Origin: an uncultured Bacteroidales bacterium
GTDB lineage: Bacteria > Bacteroidota > Bacteroidia > Bacteroidales > F082
DNA length: 64,000 bases
Direction of reading: 5' to 3'
NCBI GenBank assembly: GCA_900317155.1
Contig: ONFO01000001.1
Location: 1-64,000, forward strand
The translations under genes and the position numbers were made by a program. Shown piece by piece: positions 35,114 to 45,422 of this stretch. Within the stretch, counting starts at the first letter, position 1, and each line of letters opens with the position of its first letter. Under the pieces are notes generated by a model, which was not told the origin of the DNA, made no database searches, and saw only the letters and a list, made by a program, of their open reading frames with translations.

Positions 35114-38100
35114 TTATTTCACAACGACCTTTTCCATCTGGACTTGCGTGCCAGAGGTAAGGCGGAGGAAGTACACACCCTTGGTCATGTTGTTGACATT
35201 GATTTGCTCGGTGCCTTGGGCATTGCCGCTGGCCACCACTTGACCCATGCCATTGAACATCTCATAAGTGTACTCGGCATCGCCGCAGTTGATGTAGAGC
35301 GTGTTGTTGACAGGGTTAGGATAGATGATGAACTCGGTTTCGTTCTCGTCAATGCTCATTTCACCCTTAACATCGATGCATTCTGGAACAGAATTGCCGT
35401 TTTCATAGTTGGCAACGATGCAGTATGTGAAGTGGATTTCAGAGGCGACTTCATCAGTGTAAGTGGGCTCTGATGCTTGACCGAGTTCGAGGCCGTTGCG
35501 GTAGATCGTGTAGCTCACGGCTCCTTCAGGAGCATCCCAAGTCAGGATGACAGCACCGACTTCAACATCAGCAGTGAGGTTCTCGACAGGGTTGAAGTTG
35601 CCAAAAGGCGTGCCACTAGAGCAGTTGCAGTCGAACTCAAAGTTCACGCCAGCGCCGCCAGAATAGATCTGATCGCCGTTTTCATATTTCACCGTGAAGG
35701 AGCATTCGTAGCTGTATTGACCGTTGATCCAGCTCAAAGTGACATGTACGCCGCGACCGATTTCAAGGGTGTAGGATGCAGAATTGCCATCTGAGATAGT
35801 TAGGTTCTGCGTGGGTGAGCCGTCGCTGAATGAGACAACGAGCTGGTTGCCATTCCATCCGTCGCCATAACTGTCGACGAGGTCGAAGATGACATTGCAA
35901 GTGTTCTTCAGCGTGATGCTGCCTTCAACGTTCAGGTCACCGTCGGCCTGCATGGTGAAGTTGACGGGGATTTGCTCAGTTTCAGGGCAGCTCGGGTCAA
36001 TGTTCAGATGGAACACGCAAGAAGCGGTGCCGTCAGGATCGATAGTGCCGAAATCAACGCTTTCGTTAAGCAGGGTGACGTATTCGCTTTCACAGGAAAT
36101 GGTAGCGATGGCATTGGTGGCCATGTAGTGACCGATGTTCTGGAAGTTGGCAACAATGGTTAGCTCTTCACCTGGGGTGAAGCTTCCAGCCCAAATAGCA
36201 TCGGAATAGTCAAGGATAGCTTGACCAGCTGTGATGAAGGCCTTACCGCTCCATGTTTGTCTTCCATCGGCCATTTGCACATCGATTTGGAATCTGGTGC
36301 CGTCTTCAACACCTTCTGCAACGATGAAGCTGAATGCGTCTTGCAGAACGGTGGTTTCTTCTGCGGCAAGCACACCAAATTGAGCTGTGCCTTCGAGGAT
36401 GCTCAAACGTTCGTCATCGCAAGTCAAGGTAACTGTGGTGTTGCCATCAGTCGGGTCAACACCAACATTCTTGAAGCTCATCGTCAACCTTGTCTCCAAA
36501 TTGACAGGAGCGAAGTTGGGTGTATAATTTGCCACGGTGACATAGGGGCCTTCGGCAGGAAGGACTTCGATAGGCATCACTTCGGTAACCTTGTTATAAC
36601 CCATGACGGTAAGGGTAGCTGTACCAACATTACTCATCGGGGGGAAGCTGAGGGTGCAGGTGCCGTTGTCGATGTAACCTGTAGCAACCACTTCATTGTC
36701 CATCATCAGGGTGGCGATTCCGTAAGCCGTGTTTTCGGCAGAGATTTCCAATTCAGCCATACCCAACATCAACACTGCGGGTGTGCAGGAAAGGTTCATC
36801 CTGACAGGATTGTCGGTGCGAACCATCAAGCTCGGGTCACCAAAGAGAATCCAGGTGTCATGGGTGTCGTTGCCTTGGCTGCCCGACATATCCAAAACCT
36901 TCATGTTGCCATTCACGGAAGCAGCACCAAATGTGTGGTTGAATTTGTCAGCACTACTCCATTCGCAAAGGATATCGACCATTTCATCTTGACCGTACAT
37001 AGGCGGAATCCAAGGCTGGCTCATCCAAGAGAACATGCCGCCGATGGCGCCAGTGGGGGCACCTGTCGAGTTGTTGCTGGCACGCATCCATGCTTCGGCG
37101 AAGCATTCACCGTTGGCACCACCATAGTTGAATCTGCCCGTCAAACATGCCACAGACCAGTTGATGGGCCACATGTAATCGTTGACCAGGGCATTAACAT
37201 TGCTGTTGCTGTAGTTGGCCACACCCCAGCTGGTTTCCGAACCGTGGTTGCAGTAGTTGATGATGCTCACGCCCGCATTGATGGCGTTGCTGATGGAGCC
37301 TTGGCTGGCACCGCCACCGCCACCGTGTAGTTCGGTGACATGTTCATAGGTGTAGTGCTCAAGGGTGTCGCGGATGAAGTCGATATGTTGGTAGTCGTCT
37401 TCACCATAGTGGCCGCTACCAGCACCGATGGCTCCGATACCCAAACCCTTATTGACCCAAGTGAGGTCTTCGGGCATGTCGCGCTCATAGTAGAGCACCT
37501 TGTTCACTTGATTAGCCAGATGCGTATCAGTTTGAGCTGAGAAACGGCCAATCATGACTTCATCGTAGCGGTCATTTCCTTCCAACTGACCAAACCAGTT
37601 GTCGGAACGCTCGCCACCAACAGAGTGTGGAGTGATATGCTCATAGTCACCGACGAACAAAACAAACACGAGGTTGCGCTCAGGGTTAGTGTAAAGCTCG
37701 TTGATGTAGCTCTTGATTGTGTTGTCGTTGTTGCCACCAACTTCGCTCACGCTGACCATTGTGGTGGGACGGCCTGATTGGTTCTTCCAGGTAATGAACT
37801 CCTCCATACCTGCCATGAACTGATCGGCACAAATGACTAACATCTCGCCACGATCTTCCAAAAAGTTGTATTTGGCGTTGTTTTCCTTGTAGTTGATGAA
37901 GCGACGCTCATAGGCGGCTTTCATTTCTGGAGAAACCTTAGCGGAAGCTTTGCGGGCTGACTTCTGATTGACTCCGTTGTCGCTCACCTTGTTCATGGCA
38001 ATGGTAAGCTGATGATAGACGCGCAAGGTCTTCGTCACAGGATTGTAGTTGAAGGGACGTACCATGATGTTTTGACCACGGAAGTCGCGAATAATGTAAG

Positions 38101-38569
38101 GTGCTTCAAGATAGGCTTGCTCAGCCGGATAGAAAGCATTTTGGCTGTACATTTCACCGTATGTGTAAGGTACACTTTCGGGGTCGATCTGACGGCTGAA
38201 ATTGCCTTTGGAAGGAGCGACCTCGATGTTTTCGTAATCGGTGAAAGCACTTTTGACAACACTGACCTCCATCTCGGCCATGTCGCCGATGATTACAGGA
38301 ACAGGAAATTGAGGAAGATCGGGAGCACCGGCTTCAAGCATCGTGGCCATCTTAGGAACTGAGATGACCTGCTGGATGCCATTGGGCGTGCTCACCCTTG
38401 TCATGTTGAATCCGCTCAGTGAGAAGTCAACAACAACTTTGGCCTCACTGCTCGAGATCAATTTGACCTGTGGGGCAGCCGGCGTATTGCCGTTGATGCC
38501 GACCCATTGTTGGGCCATCGTCATGATGGACATGGCCACAAAAGCAAGTGTGAAAACAACTTTCTTCAT
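35114..38569 (-). CDS. C25 (gingipain-like) cysteine protease with T9SS sorting domain, copy 1
   Basis: A 1151-residue secreted protein. Order: signal peptide (ends near TMAQQ), propeptide region, a C25 peptidase domain with His in NHGSETSWG (near 441) and Cys in SVACLTGRF (near 471), beta-sandwich repeats, a GDGWNG-containing domain (DNA 35626-35908), a fibronectin III-like domain and a C-terminal type A sorting domain (FIIYPNPVNNTLYI...TKGVYFLRL). T9SS cargo crosses the outer membrane and is anchored or released. The ATG at 38569 starts a proper signal peptide; the frame opening at 38623 crosses the promoter. It is a paralogue of the gene at 39565. Confidence 0.9.
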   Translation of the reverse strand: MKKVVFTLAFVAMSIMTMAQQWVGINGNTPAAPQVKLISSSEAKVVVDFSLSGFNMTRVSTPNGIQQVISVPKMATMLEAGAPDLPQFPVPVIIGDMAEMEVSVVKSAFTDYENIEVAPSKGNFSRQIDPESVPYTYGEMYSQNAFYPAEQAYLEAPYIIRDFRGQNIMVRPFNYNPVTKTLRVYHQLTIAMNKVSDNGVNQKSARKASAKVSPEMKAAYERRFINYKENNAKYNFLEDRGEMLVICADQFMAGMEEFITWKNQSGRPTTMVSVSEVGGNNDNTIKSYINELYTNPERNLVFVLFVGDYEHITPHSVGGERSDNWFGQLEGNDRYDEVMIGRFSAQTDTHLANQVNKVLYYERDMPEDLTWVNKGLGIGAIGAGSGHYGEDDYQHIDFIRDTLEHYTYEHVTELHGGGGGASQGSISNAINAGVSIINYCNHGSETSWGVANYSNSNVNALVNDYMWPINWSVACLTGRFNYGGANGECFAEAWMRASNNSTGAPTGAIGGMFSWMSQPWIPPMYGQDEMVDILCEWSSADKFNHTFGAASVNGNMKVLDMSGSQGNDTHDTWILFGDPSLMVRTDNPVRMNLSCTPAVLMLGMAELEISAENTAYGIATLMMDNEVVATGYIDNGTCTLSFPPMSNVGTATLTVMGYNKVTEVMPIEVLPAEGPYVTVANYTPNFAPVNLETRLTMSFKNVGVDPTDGNTTVTLTCDDERLSILEGTAQFGVLAAEETTVLQDAFSFIVAEGVEDGTRFQIDVQMADGRQTWSGKAFITAGQAILDYSDAIWAGSFTPGEELTIVANFQNIGHYMATNAIATISCESEYVTLLNESVDFGTIDPDGTASCVFHLNIDPSCPETEQIPVNFTMQADGDLNVEGSITLKNTCNVIFDLVDSYGDGWNGNQLVVSFSDGSPTQNLTISDGNSASYTLEIGRGVHVTLSWINGQYSYECSFTVKYENGDQIYSGGAGVNFEFDCNCSSGTPFGNFNPVENLTADVEVGAVILTWDAPEGAVSYTIYRNGLELGQASEPTYTDEVASEIHFTYCIVANYENGNSVPECIDVKGEMSIDENETEFIIYPNPVNNTLYINCGDAEYTYEMFNGMGQVVASGNAQGTEQINVNNMTKGVYFLRLTSGTQVQMEKVVVK

Positions 38570-38620
38570 GTTGATTTGATAGTTTATAAAATGATTGATT
38601 ATTAGATTTGAAAATTTGGG

Positions 38621-38651
38621 CAAAAATACGTTTTTTTTCTATATTGACCAA
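38621..38651 (-). promoter_or_regulatory. Promoter for C25 protease copy 1
   Basis: CAAAAATA (38621-38628) reads TATTTTTG on the minus strand, and CCAA (38648-38651) reads TTGG 19 bases upstream as a possible -33 element. The start at 38569 is about 50 bases downstream. Confidence 0.6.
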
Positions 38652-38713
38652 CTGGTTTGAAATTAATTCTGCTCAACTCGGATTGTTTATCTACGCCGAA
38701 TCCAAGATTTGAT

Positions 38714-38721
38714 TACTTTTG
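38714..38721 (+). promoter_or_regulatory. Promoter -7 element for the TerB/DnaJ gene
   Basis: TACTTTTG is a perfect TAnnTTTG on the plus strand, 58 bases before the ATG at 38780. Confidence 0.6.
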
Positions 38722-38779
38722 CACCTTGAAATATGAGTTTCAACGATTCAAAGTGATTTAAACAAATAAGTTTACAACA

Positions 38780-39514
38780 ATGGGATTCTTCTTGAAATTG
38801 ATTTTGACAGGTCTGGGATGGTCTTTCGGGGGACCTCTCGGGGCCATCATTGGGTATGCTATTGGAGGGTTGTTTTCTGGCAATCGTCCTAGGGTCATTC
38901 GTTCTGAGGTGAACGAGACTTTCGGTAACACTGAAGAGAAACGTGATTTCAATGTCACGCTGTTGGTGCTCACAGCTGCTGTGATGAAAGCCGATGGTAA
39001 TGTCAAACGTTCGGAGTTGGACTATGTGAAGCGTTTCTTCCTACAGAATTTCGGTCAAGAACGGGCTGAGAACTACATCAAAATGTTGCGTGAGATTCTT
39101 GAAAAGGATTACAATCTATATGAAGTAAGCCAACAGGTGGGTCGTTATATGGATTATTCCTCGCGTTTGCAGCTGCTGCATTACCTTTTTGGCATTGCTA
39201 ACTCTGATGGTAGGATTTCGGCAGAGGAATTGGGCGTAATCAATACAATCTCTGATTATATGGGCGTCACCAATAGTGATTTCCAGTCCGTTAAGGCAAT
39301 GTTTATCAGAGAAACGGACAGCGCTTACAAGATTCTCGGCGTGGATGCTAACGCTTCTGATGAGGAGGTGAAACGTGCTTATCGTGAGATGGCAAAGAAG
39401 AACCATCCTGATTTGGTGAGTAACCTCGGCGACGAGGTGCGGCAGGCAGCCGAGAAGAAGTTCCAGGAAATCAACGCAGCTTACGAGACCATTAAGAAAC
39501 AACGAGGTCTTTAA
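38780..39514 (+). CDS. TerB-like and DnaJ-domain protein (DjlA-like)
   Basis: A 244-residue protein. It begins with a glycine-rich hydrophobic segment (residues 2-33) that may insert in the membrane, continues with a TerB-type helical domain (about 55-165) and ends with a J domain (about 178-244) carrying the HPD tripeptide in [10 protein letters not shown]. This is the layout of DjlA, a membrane-linked co-chaperone that stimulates DnaK. It lies between the two C25 protease genes on the opposite strand and shares a terminator with the second; a link to their folding is not shown. Confidence 0.85.
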   Translation: MGFFLKLILTGLGWSFGGPLGAIIGYAIGGLFSGNRPRVIRSEVNETFGNTEEKRDFNVTLLVLTAAVMKADGNVKRSELDYVKRFFLQNFGQERAENYIKMLREILEKDYNLYEVSQQVGRYMDYSSRLQLLHYLFGIANSDGRISAEELGVINTISDYMGVTNSDFQSVKAMFIRETDSAYKILGVDANASDEEVKRAYREMAKKNHPDLVSNLGDEVRQAAEKKFQEINAAYETIKKQRGL

Positions 39515-39550
39515 ACGAAAAAAGGCAGCCGATTGGCTGCCTTTTTTCGT
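39515..39550. terminator. Bidirectional terminator
   Basis: A perfect 16-base-pair stem (39515-39530 with 39535-39550) with the loop GATT, with A and T runs on both sides. It ends the TerB/DnaJ gene and the convergent protease gene. Confidence 0.9.
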
Positions 39551-39564
39551 TTCAGGTTGTCGGA

Positions 39565-42500
39565 TTATTCGACCACGACCTTCTCGATGCGCACTTGCGT
39601 ACCGGTGGTGAGGCGGAGGAAGTAGACACCCTTAGTCATTTCGCTGACATTGATCTGTTCGGAGCCTTGGGCTTTACCGTTGGCCACCATCTGACCCATG
39701 CCGTTGAACATGGCATAGCTGTACTCGGCAGCGCCACCATTGATGGTAAGCGTGCTGTTGACAGGGTTAGGATAGATGGAGAACTCAACCTCGTTTTCGC
39801 TGATGGCATCGAAGAACTCAACGATGACGCATTCAGGCACGGAGACACCGTCGGTGTACTCGGCCACCACGCAATAGGTGTAGACGCCGTCTTGGCTGAC
39901 CAAGACGTCAGTATAGGTGGGCTCTGCCGTTTGACCAATTTCAATACCGTTTCGGCTGATGATGTAGTTGATGGCACCTTCGGGAGCATTCCAAGTCAAA
40001 GTAACATTGGTATTGGTGGCCTCTGCTTGCAAGTTCTCAACAGGGCTGTATGTGCCAACGGGCGTACTACCATTGCAGTCGCAGTCGAACTCGAAGTTCA
40101 CGTCCGCACCGCCAGAATAGATCTGATCGCCGTTTTCATATTTCACTGTGAAGGAGCATTCATAACTATATTGACCATTGATCCAACTCAATGTAACGTG
40201 TACGCCACGACCGATTTCAATGGTGTAGATTGCGGACGAGCCGCTAGAGATGGTCAGGTTCTGCGTAGGTGTGCCATCGCTGAAGGAAACGACTAATTGG
40301 TTGCCGTTCCAACCGTCACCATAACTGTCAACGAGGTCGAATATGACATTGCAGGCATTCTTGATGACGCCATCGCCTTCGGCAACAAGACCTCCGTCAG
40401 CATTCAAAGTGAAGGTCAAAGGCAATTGTTCGGTCGAAGGGCAATTGGGGTCAATAGTAAAGCTGAATACACAGGTGACCACACCGGTTGGGTCGATAGT
40501 GCCTGCCTCAAAGGTGTCGTTCACAAAGCTGATATAGGGGCTTGTGGAAGTGACATGGGCAATGGCATTGGTAGCCATGTAATGACCAGTGTTCTTGAAC
40601 GAAGCAGTGACAGAGAGTGTCTCGCCAGGTTCGAAACCACCAGCATTAGCCATGCCTTCAAATTGCAACACAGCTTCGCCTGCGGTGATGATAGCCTTGC
40701 CTTCCCAAGTTTCGTCGCCACAAACAGCGGTGATTTGGATGGTGAATCTGGTGCCATCGGCCACACCTTCAGCAACTCTGTATGTGAAACCATTCACTTG
40801 AACGGTAGCCTCGGGATCCAAGCTTTCGAAAGAACCTGTACCGTTGGTGATAGTCAGGTTGTCATCTTCGCAAGTCAAAGTAATATTGGTTGTGCCGTTA
40901 GTGGGTTCGGTGCCCACGTTCTTGAAAGTGACGCTCATAGATGATTCATCACCGACATGTACATTGGCTGGAGTGAAGCTGTCGACAGCAACATACGCAC
41001 CGTCCAAAGCAGCAGCCGGAATGATGGCTGTGTAAGGAATGAATTGAGGATGTGTCACACAAACCGTGACATCGCCACCGCTGGTGATGGGACTAATCTG
41101 AATGTCGGTAGTGCCGCTCTCGTCAATCATGCCAGCACCGTAAAGGACACCATCCTTGCTGATACCCACATAGGAACCAGGTTCGGCGCTAACGGTGAAG
41201 AAGTCTATGCCGATAGGCAGGGTAGGCATGTGGCTGATGGTGTTTTCAGTCGGCTGAATGCGGAAAGGCATGACGGAACCGTCACCCAACACGTGGTAGG
41301 CTTGCCAGTAGTAAAGGGTGGCACTGTGCATCTGGTATCCCAGAGCTTGAGCGGCGTTACCAGCTAGGTTGCCGATGAACATGTAGGAGCAAACGGTGTT
41401 GTAGGCATCGTCGACCCAAGCGGCATCGTACATACCCATTGTGGTCTCTTCAAAGGTAGGCATGGTGCCGTCGTGACGGTTGGTGGCACCAACGCCGAAG
41501 TAATAGTCATTGTACCAAGTGGTGTTGGGGCAAGAGCCGATGTAGGCATAAGCACCTTTGTTTTCGGCACGCACCATGGCTTCGCCGAAGCAGGTGCCGT
41601 AGCCCCAGTCGCCAGATTGGCAGCAGTTACCGATGGCGAGGAAGTATTTGTGCTCGTTGGTAAGGTTGTTGACATTGTTAACGTTGAACTCAGGGTCAGC
41701 CCAGCTGGTTTGACTGCCGTGGGCAGTGTAGTTGGCGAAACCGACACCGCTGCTCAGATAGCTGTAGCAGTTGGTGTAGGAGCCGTGGCTGAACTCGTAT
41801 ACATTGTCGAATCCGTGTTCGGTGTTATAGTAGTAGTTGGAGGCATACCAAATGGTGGGACGGCCGACTTCAACACCATAGCCGTTATCTGCACCGGCGA
41901 TGAGCAGCGCGTTGTTCAGGTAGCTCGGGTCAGGCATGGTGTATTGTTCATACTCTAAGGCCTTGTTGAGCATGGCGGTCAGCTGGGCGGCACTTGTGGC
42001 CGACAGACGGCTGTGGTACATGTCCGGGAACTGGTCGCCGTCGATGCTCGAGTATTGGAGGTCGGTGACGCAGTTGGTCTCACTACCCGTGGCGCTGGCA
42101 GGCACTTGTTCCTTGTCGCCCACAATCACGAGGAAGGTAGGGGCGTCCTTGTCGTACTCTTCTTGGATGAAGGCACGGATGGCTGAGGCGTTGCTGCCAA
42201 TCTCATCGGTGTAGTTCACGTTCAGGTAGAAGCCCTTCGTGGTCTTCCAAGCCAGCCATTGCTGCAAGGCATCTTCGAACATGCGGTTGGCGATGACCAA
42301 CATCTTCACGGGAGCCTGCCACAGGTCGGGGTGTTGGTCGTACACGTCGTCGCGCCAGTTGAACATCTGTCCGTAGACACCAGCGAAATACGGGCTGAAG
42401 GTGCGGGCAAACTCATTGTAGGCGGTCGACTTGTCGTATTGGCTGTAACGCACCTCGACGACGATGTCGTTAAACACACGGATGCTGTTGGAGGCGGCGT

Positions 42501-43050
42501 CATACTGCACGGGATTGACCGTCAGGGCACCGACTTGGATGCCACGCATCGTGCCTTGGATCTTCACCTCGGCGATGGGACGCTCGGCGAAGCCTTTGTG
42601 GGTGTAGGCTTTCTCGTTGTATGCGAAGGGCACATCCTCGGGCTTCTGGTTCTTGAAGAGCAGAGGCTGCTGGGGATAGAGGGCCTTGACGCCGTAGTCG
42701 GCTAGGGCATAGACTTTGGTGTTGTAACTCTTCACCTCGACGGTGACGTCCTTGACACCGTAGGGGATGGCGATGAGTTTGTTGGCAACGGGCAACGAAG
42801 GCTCGCCCACATTGCCTGCGGGATAGGTGTTGTCCATGGTGATGCTGGAGAAAGCACCTTTTTCGGTGGAGACCTCAGTGGCATCGATGCTGCTGAAGGA
42901 GAAAGAGGCCGTGAAGCCTTCGTCAGTCACGTTGGCACAGCTTTGTGCCGACTTGGCAGCGCCGAGTTCGATGTGCTGAGCCATCGCTTGCGTGCCCAAC
43001 AGCAGACCCATCATCAGGAGTGCTGTGCTGAGTAAACAAAATTTCTTCAT
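39565..43050 (-). CDS. C25 (gingipain-like) cysteine protease with T9SS sorting domain, copy 2
   Basis: A 1161-residue paralogue of the gene at 35114. Signal peptide (ends near QAMAQ), propeptide, C25 domain with His in YTAHGSQTSWAD (near 443) and Cys in AIGNCCQSGDW (near 476), beta-sandwich repeats, the GDGWNG-containing domain (DNA 40076-40355), a fibronectin III-like domain and a type A sorting domain (FSIYPNPVNSTLTI...TKGVYFLRL). The peptidase halves of the two paralogues differ a lot, but the GDGWNG domain is nearly identical. Expected on the cell surface or secreted, acting on protein. The His and Cys assignments are by motif only. Confidence 0.9.
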   Translation of the reverse strand: MKKFCLLSTALLMMGLLLGTQAMAQHIELGAAKSAQSCANVTDEGFTASFSFSSIDATEVSTEKGAFSSITMDNTYPAGNVGEPSLPVANKLIAIPYGVKDVTVEVKSYNTKVYALADYGVKALYPQQPLLFKNQKPEDVPFAYNEKAYTHKGFAERPIAEVKIQGTMRGIQVGALTVNPVQYDAASNSIRVFNDIVVEVRYSQYDKSTAYNEFARTFSPYFAGVYGQMFNWRDDVYDQHPDLWQAPVKMLVIANRMFEDALQQWLAWKTTKGFYLNVNYTDEIGSNASAIRAFIQEEYDKDAPTFLVIVGDKEQVPASATGSETNCVTDLQYSSIDGDQFPDMYHSRLSATSAAQLTAMLNKALEYEQYTMPDPSYLNNALLIAGADNGYGVEVGRPTIWYASNYYYNTEHGFDNVYEFSHGSYTNCYSYLSSGVGFANYTAHGSQTSWADPEFNVNNVNNLTNEHKYFLAIGNCCQSGDWGYGTCFGEAMVRAENKGAYAYIGSCPNTTWYNDYYFGVGATNRHDGTMPTFEETTMGMYDAAWVDDAYNTVCSYMFIGNLAGNAAQALGYQMHSATLYYWQAYHVLGDGSVMPFRIQPTENTISHMPTLPIGIDFFTVSAEPGSYVGISKDGVLYGAGMIDESGTTDIQISPITSGGDVTVCVTHPQFIPYTAIIPAAALDGAYVAVDSFTPANVHVGDESSMSVTFKNVGTEPTNGTTNITLTCEDDNLTITNGTGSFESLDPEATVQVNGFTYRVAEGVADGTRFTIQITAVCGDETWEGKAIITAGEAVLQFEGMANAGGFEPGETLSVTASFKNTGHYMATNAIAHVTSTSPYISFVNDTFEAGTIDPTGVVTCVFSFTIDPNCPSTEQLPLTFTLNADGGLVAEGDGVIKNACNVIFDLVDSYGDGWNGNQLVVSFSDGTPTQNLTISSGSSAIYTIEIGRGVHVTLSWINGQYSYECSFTVKYENGDQIYSGGADVNFEFDCDCNGSTPVGTYSPVENLQAEATNTNVTLTWNAPEGAINYIISRNGIEIGQTAEPTYTDVLVSQDGVYTYCVVAEYTDGVSVPECVIVEFFDAISENEVEFSIYPNPVNSTLTINGGAAEYSYAMFNGMGQMVANGKAQGSEQINVSEMTKGVYFLRLTTGTQVRIEKVVVE

Positions 43051-43118
43051 TTTTTGAGTTTAATAAGTTGATATTGAATTTATTAGATGATTTCTACAAG
43101 ATGTAAATCATGAAAGTG

Positions 43119-43126
43119 CAAAAATA
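43119..43126 (-). promoter_or_regulatory. Promoter -7 element for C25 protease copy 2
   Basis: CAAAAATA reads TATTTTTG on the minus strand, 68 bases before the ATG at 43050. No clear -33 element. Confidence 0.55.
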
Positions 43127-43198
43127 GGAATATTTCCGAAGAAATATACCAGAAAAACGCAAAAAAGTTACCAATGAAGTAAAAATAGTTGAGTAGGC

Positions 43199-44800
43199 TT
43201 ATTTGCCTTTTAGTATGCGCTTATATTCTCTTTCGTTCCTAAGGACTTCCAAGGCTTTTTGGATGCCTGTATCGGCAGCGGACATCACTTGATAATACTG
43301 TTGTGTTTCCCATACATTGCGGGCAATCAGGGCCTTTATCTGCAAAAGCAAGAATTTCTCAGAGCGTTTGAATTGCTCGTCATCCCAATCCACCTTGGCT
43401 TCTGTGGCGGCAGCTTTCAAACCGTTGATGTGTTCTTGACCTACAGTGAAGTCTTTATTGAAACTGTCGAAATCACCATATTGTGCCTTGATCTCATCGT
43501 GATGTTTCAAGCCGTAGTCGGTAGTGAAACGGTTGAGGGCACCTTTGCGGACGAGGTTGGTGTAAAGCTTGCTGTTGTAAGCCGTATCAACGGGAATGAA
43601 AAGGTCGGGCATGATGCCGCCACCGCCGTAAACGGTACGGCCACCATCGGTCTTAAACTTCAGGGAATCAGGGAAGTGGATGCTGTCGGCATGGAAGTAT
43701 TCGCCATGCTCTAAGCGTTTTGTCATTTCCTTGGCATAGTCCTCAACGCCTTTTTCATACGGACGTTGGATACAACGTCCTGAAGGTGTATGATAGCGCG
43801 ATGTGGTGAGGCGGATTTGCGCACCATCAGGCAGGTTGAATGGCCTTTGAACTAAGCCTTTGCCGAATGAGCGTCGACCAATGACCACGCCACGGTCGTG
43901 GTCTTGGATGGCACCTGAGAGGATTTCGCTGGCTGAGGCCGAACCTTCGTCAATGAGGACAACCAACTTTCCAGTGGTGTAAAGACCTTCCTTAGTGCAA
44001 CGCCATTCTTGGTAAGGCGAGTGGATGCCTTCTGTGAAGACAACGAGCTGGTTTTCGGTGAGGAATTGGTCAACGAGTTCAATGGCAGTGTTGAGATAAC
44101 CACCCGTGTTGCCGCGCAGGTCGAAGATGAGCGACTCCATGCCTTGGGCTTGCAATTTGGCGAAGGCTTCTTTAAATTCGGCTGTTGATTCTTGTGCGAA
44201 ACGGTCGAGTTTGATGTATCCGACATGCTTGTCAATCATATAGGCAGCGTTGATGCTATTCAACGGGATTTTGTCTCGAATAATTTCAAAATCAAGCAAT
44301 TCTGGGTCATCGCCGCGCTTCACGCTGACGGTAACCTTGGTGCCTTTCTTGCCGCGCAAACGTTTCTGAACATATTCGTTGTCAATCTTTTTGCCAAAGG
44401 CATCTTCACCATCGATTTTGATGAATTGATCGCCAGTCATGATGCCCACCTTCTCCGATGGACCACCCGCCACAGGGCTGATGACGGTGATGGTGTCACG
44501 AATGAGTTGGTAGGTCACGCCGATGCCCTCAAAGCTGCCCACAAGTGGCTCGTTGGCTTTCTCCACATCCTTCTTGGAGATGTAAGCCGAATGTGGGTCG
44601 AGCTCCTTCAGCGCGGCGATGATGGCATCTTCTGTCACCTTGTCTATATTTGCCGTGTCGACGTAGAAGTTCTCGATGAGGTAAAGTGTGGTGGCGAGTT
44701 TTTGGGAGTTCATCTGCCCTTTCGATTGGGGCTGTTGGGCTGTTGCCGCCATTGCAATGAAACAGGCAATAGCCAAAAAAAACATTTTCAGTGATTTCAT
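43199..44800 (-). CDS. S41 C-terminal processing peptidase
   Basis: A 533-residue periplasmic protease with a signal peptide (ends near ATAQQ), a PDZ domain (about 85-170, EGIGVTYQLIRDTITV and VGIMTGDQFIKIDG) and the S41 core: Ser in EGSASASEILSGA (near 286) and Lys in RSFGKGLVQ (near 312). Family members cleave unfolded or C-terminally tagged exported proteins. The C-terminal 130 residues are the Bacteroidetes-type extension. It has its own promoter at 44826. Confidence 0.92.
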   Translation of the reverse strand: MKSLKMFFLAIACFIAMAATAQQPQSKGQMNSQKLATTLYLIENFYVDTANIDKVTEDAIIAALKELDPHSAYISKKDVEKANEPLVGSFEGIGVTYQLIRDTITVISPVAGGPSEKVGIMTGDQFIKIDGEDAFGKKIDNEYVQKRLRGKKGTKVTVSVKRGDDPELLDFEIIRDKIPLNSINAAYMIDKHVGYIKLDRFAQESTAEFKEAFAKLQAQGMESLIFDLRGNTGGYLNTAIELVDQFLTENQLVVFTEGIHSPYQEWRCTKEGLYTTGKLVVLIDEGSASASEILSGAIQDHDRGVVIGRRSFGKGLVQRPFNLPDGAQIRLTTSRYHTPSGRCIQRPYEKGVEDYAKEMTKRLEHGEYFHADSIHFPDSLKFKTDGGRTVYGGGGIMPDLFIPVDTAYNSKLYTNLVRKGALNRFTTDYGLKHHDEIKAQYGDFDSFNKDFTVGQEHINGLKAAATEAKVDWDDEQFKRSEKFLLLQIKALIARNVWETQQYYQVMSAADTGIQKALEVLRNEREYKRILKGK

Positions 44801-44825
44801 GGGTTGAAATGGATTTTTAGGGGCG

Positions 44826-44833
44826 CAAAGATA
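44826..44833 (-). promoter_or_regulatory. Promoter -7 element for the S41 peptidase
   Basis: CAAAGATA reads TATCTTTG on the minus strand, a perfect TAnnTTTG 25 bases before the ATG at 44800. Confidence 0.65.
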
Positions 44834-44856
44834 ATGAAAAAGAGGGAATCACGGCT

Positions 44857-45420
44857 TCAGTAGCGTCCAAAATATTCTACTTTTGCCACGTCAGTCCATT
44901 TTCTGATGAAAGCAGTCTTTGCATTGGTATAGGCATCCCGATTATGTTCAAACTGTTTCCAAAGCCTAAGTTTCAGAGATTCATAGTCTTTGGCGACATT
45001 CGAATGTTCCAAAAGATAATCCCTGAAAAATAATTCATCGTTGTCGCCGGCATATCTGAGATGGATATGATAGACCTTGTCCTCAAAGCCATTTTTGGTA
45101 TAGCCGTAGTTGAATGCTATTCTGCGTTCTTCGGAGGACATTCGAATGAAACCGTTTTTCTCGATGATTTTTGCAACTGATTCAATGTCAATTTCTTTTG
45201 GTGTTTCGATAAGGATGTCCACGATATTCTTTGCCCATATTCCAGGAATCGAACTACTGCCGATATGGTTGATTTTTACAGGGTAATCAGACAAAATGGA
45301 CTGCAATGTGGTTTTCATTTCCTCATAAAGCAAATTCCATCTGTCGTTATGCTCAACGAGAAAAATGGGGAACAATTCCCATAGTTCCTCTAATGACATC
45401 TCGGAGAGTTCTTTGGCCAT
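44857..45420 (-). CDS. GrpB family protein (nucleotidyltransferase fold)
   Basis: A 187-residue protein of the GrpB/DUF-type group related to minimal nucleotidyltransferases. The signature is seen as INHIGSSSIPGIWAKNIVDILIE, with the usual GSTAVPGLxAKPxIDI pattern, and HIHLRYAGDNDELFFRDYLLEH near the C-terminus. Function is unsettled; some relatives are linked to dephospho-CoA or antibiotic modification annotations. It begins 2 bases after the tsaC-like stop and is probably in the same transcript. Confidence 0.85.
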   Translation of the reverse strand: MAKELSEMSLEELWELFPIFLVEHNDRWNLLYEEMKTTLQSILSDYPVKINHIGSSSIPGIWAKNIVDILIETPKEIDIESVAKIIEKNGFIRMSSEERRIAFNYGYTKNGFEDKVYHIHLRYAGDNDELFFRDYLLEHSNVAKDYESLKLRLWKQFEHNRDAYTNAKTAFIRKWTDVAKVEYFGRY

Positions 45421-45422
45421 AC

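Noticed and set aside
36221-37330. A 369-codon open frame on the plus strand inside C25 protease copy 1
   Set aside because: Antisense shadow of a gene with clear motifs; no signal, no promoter.
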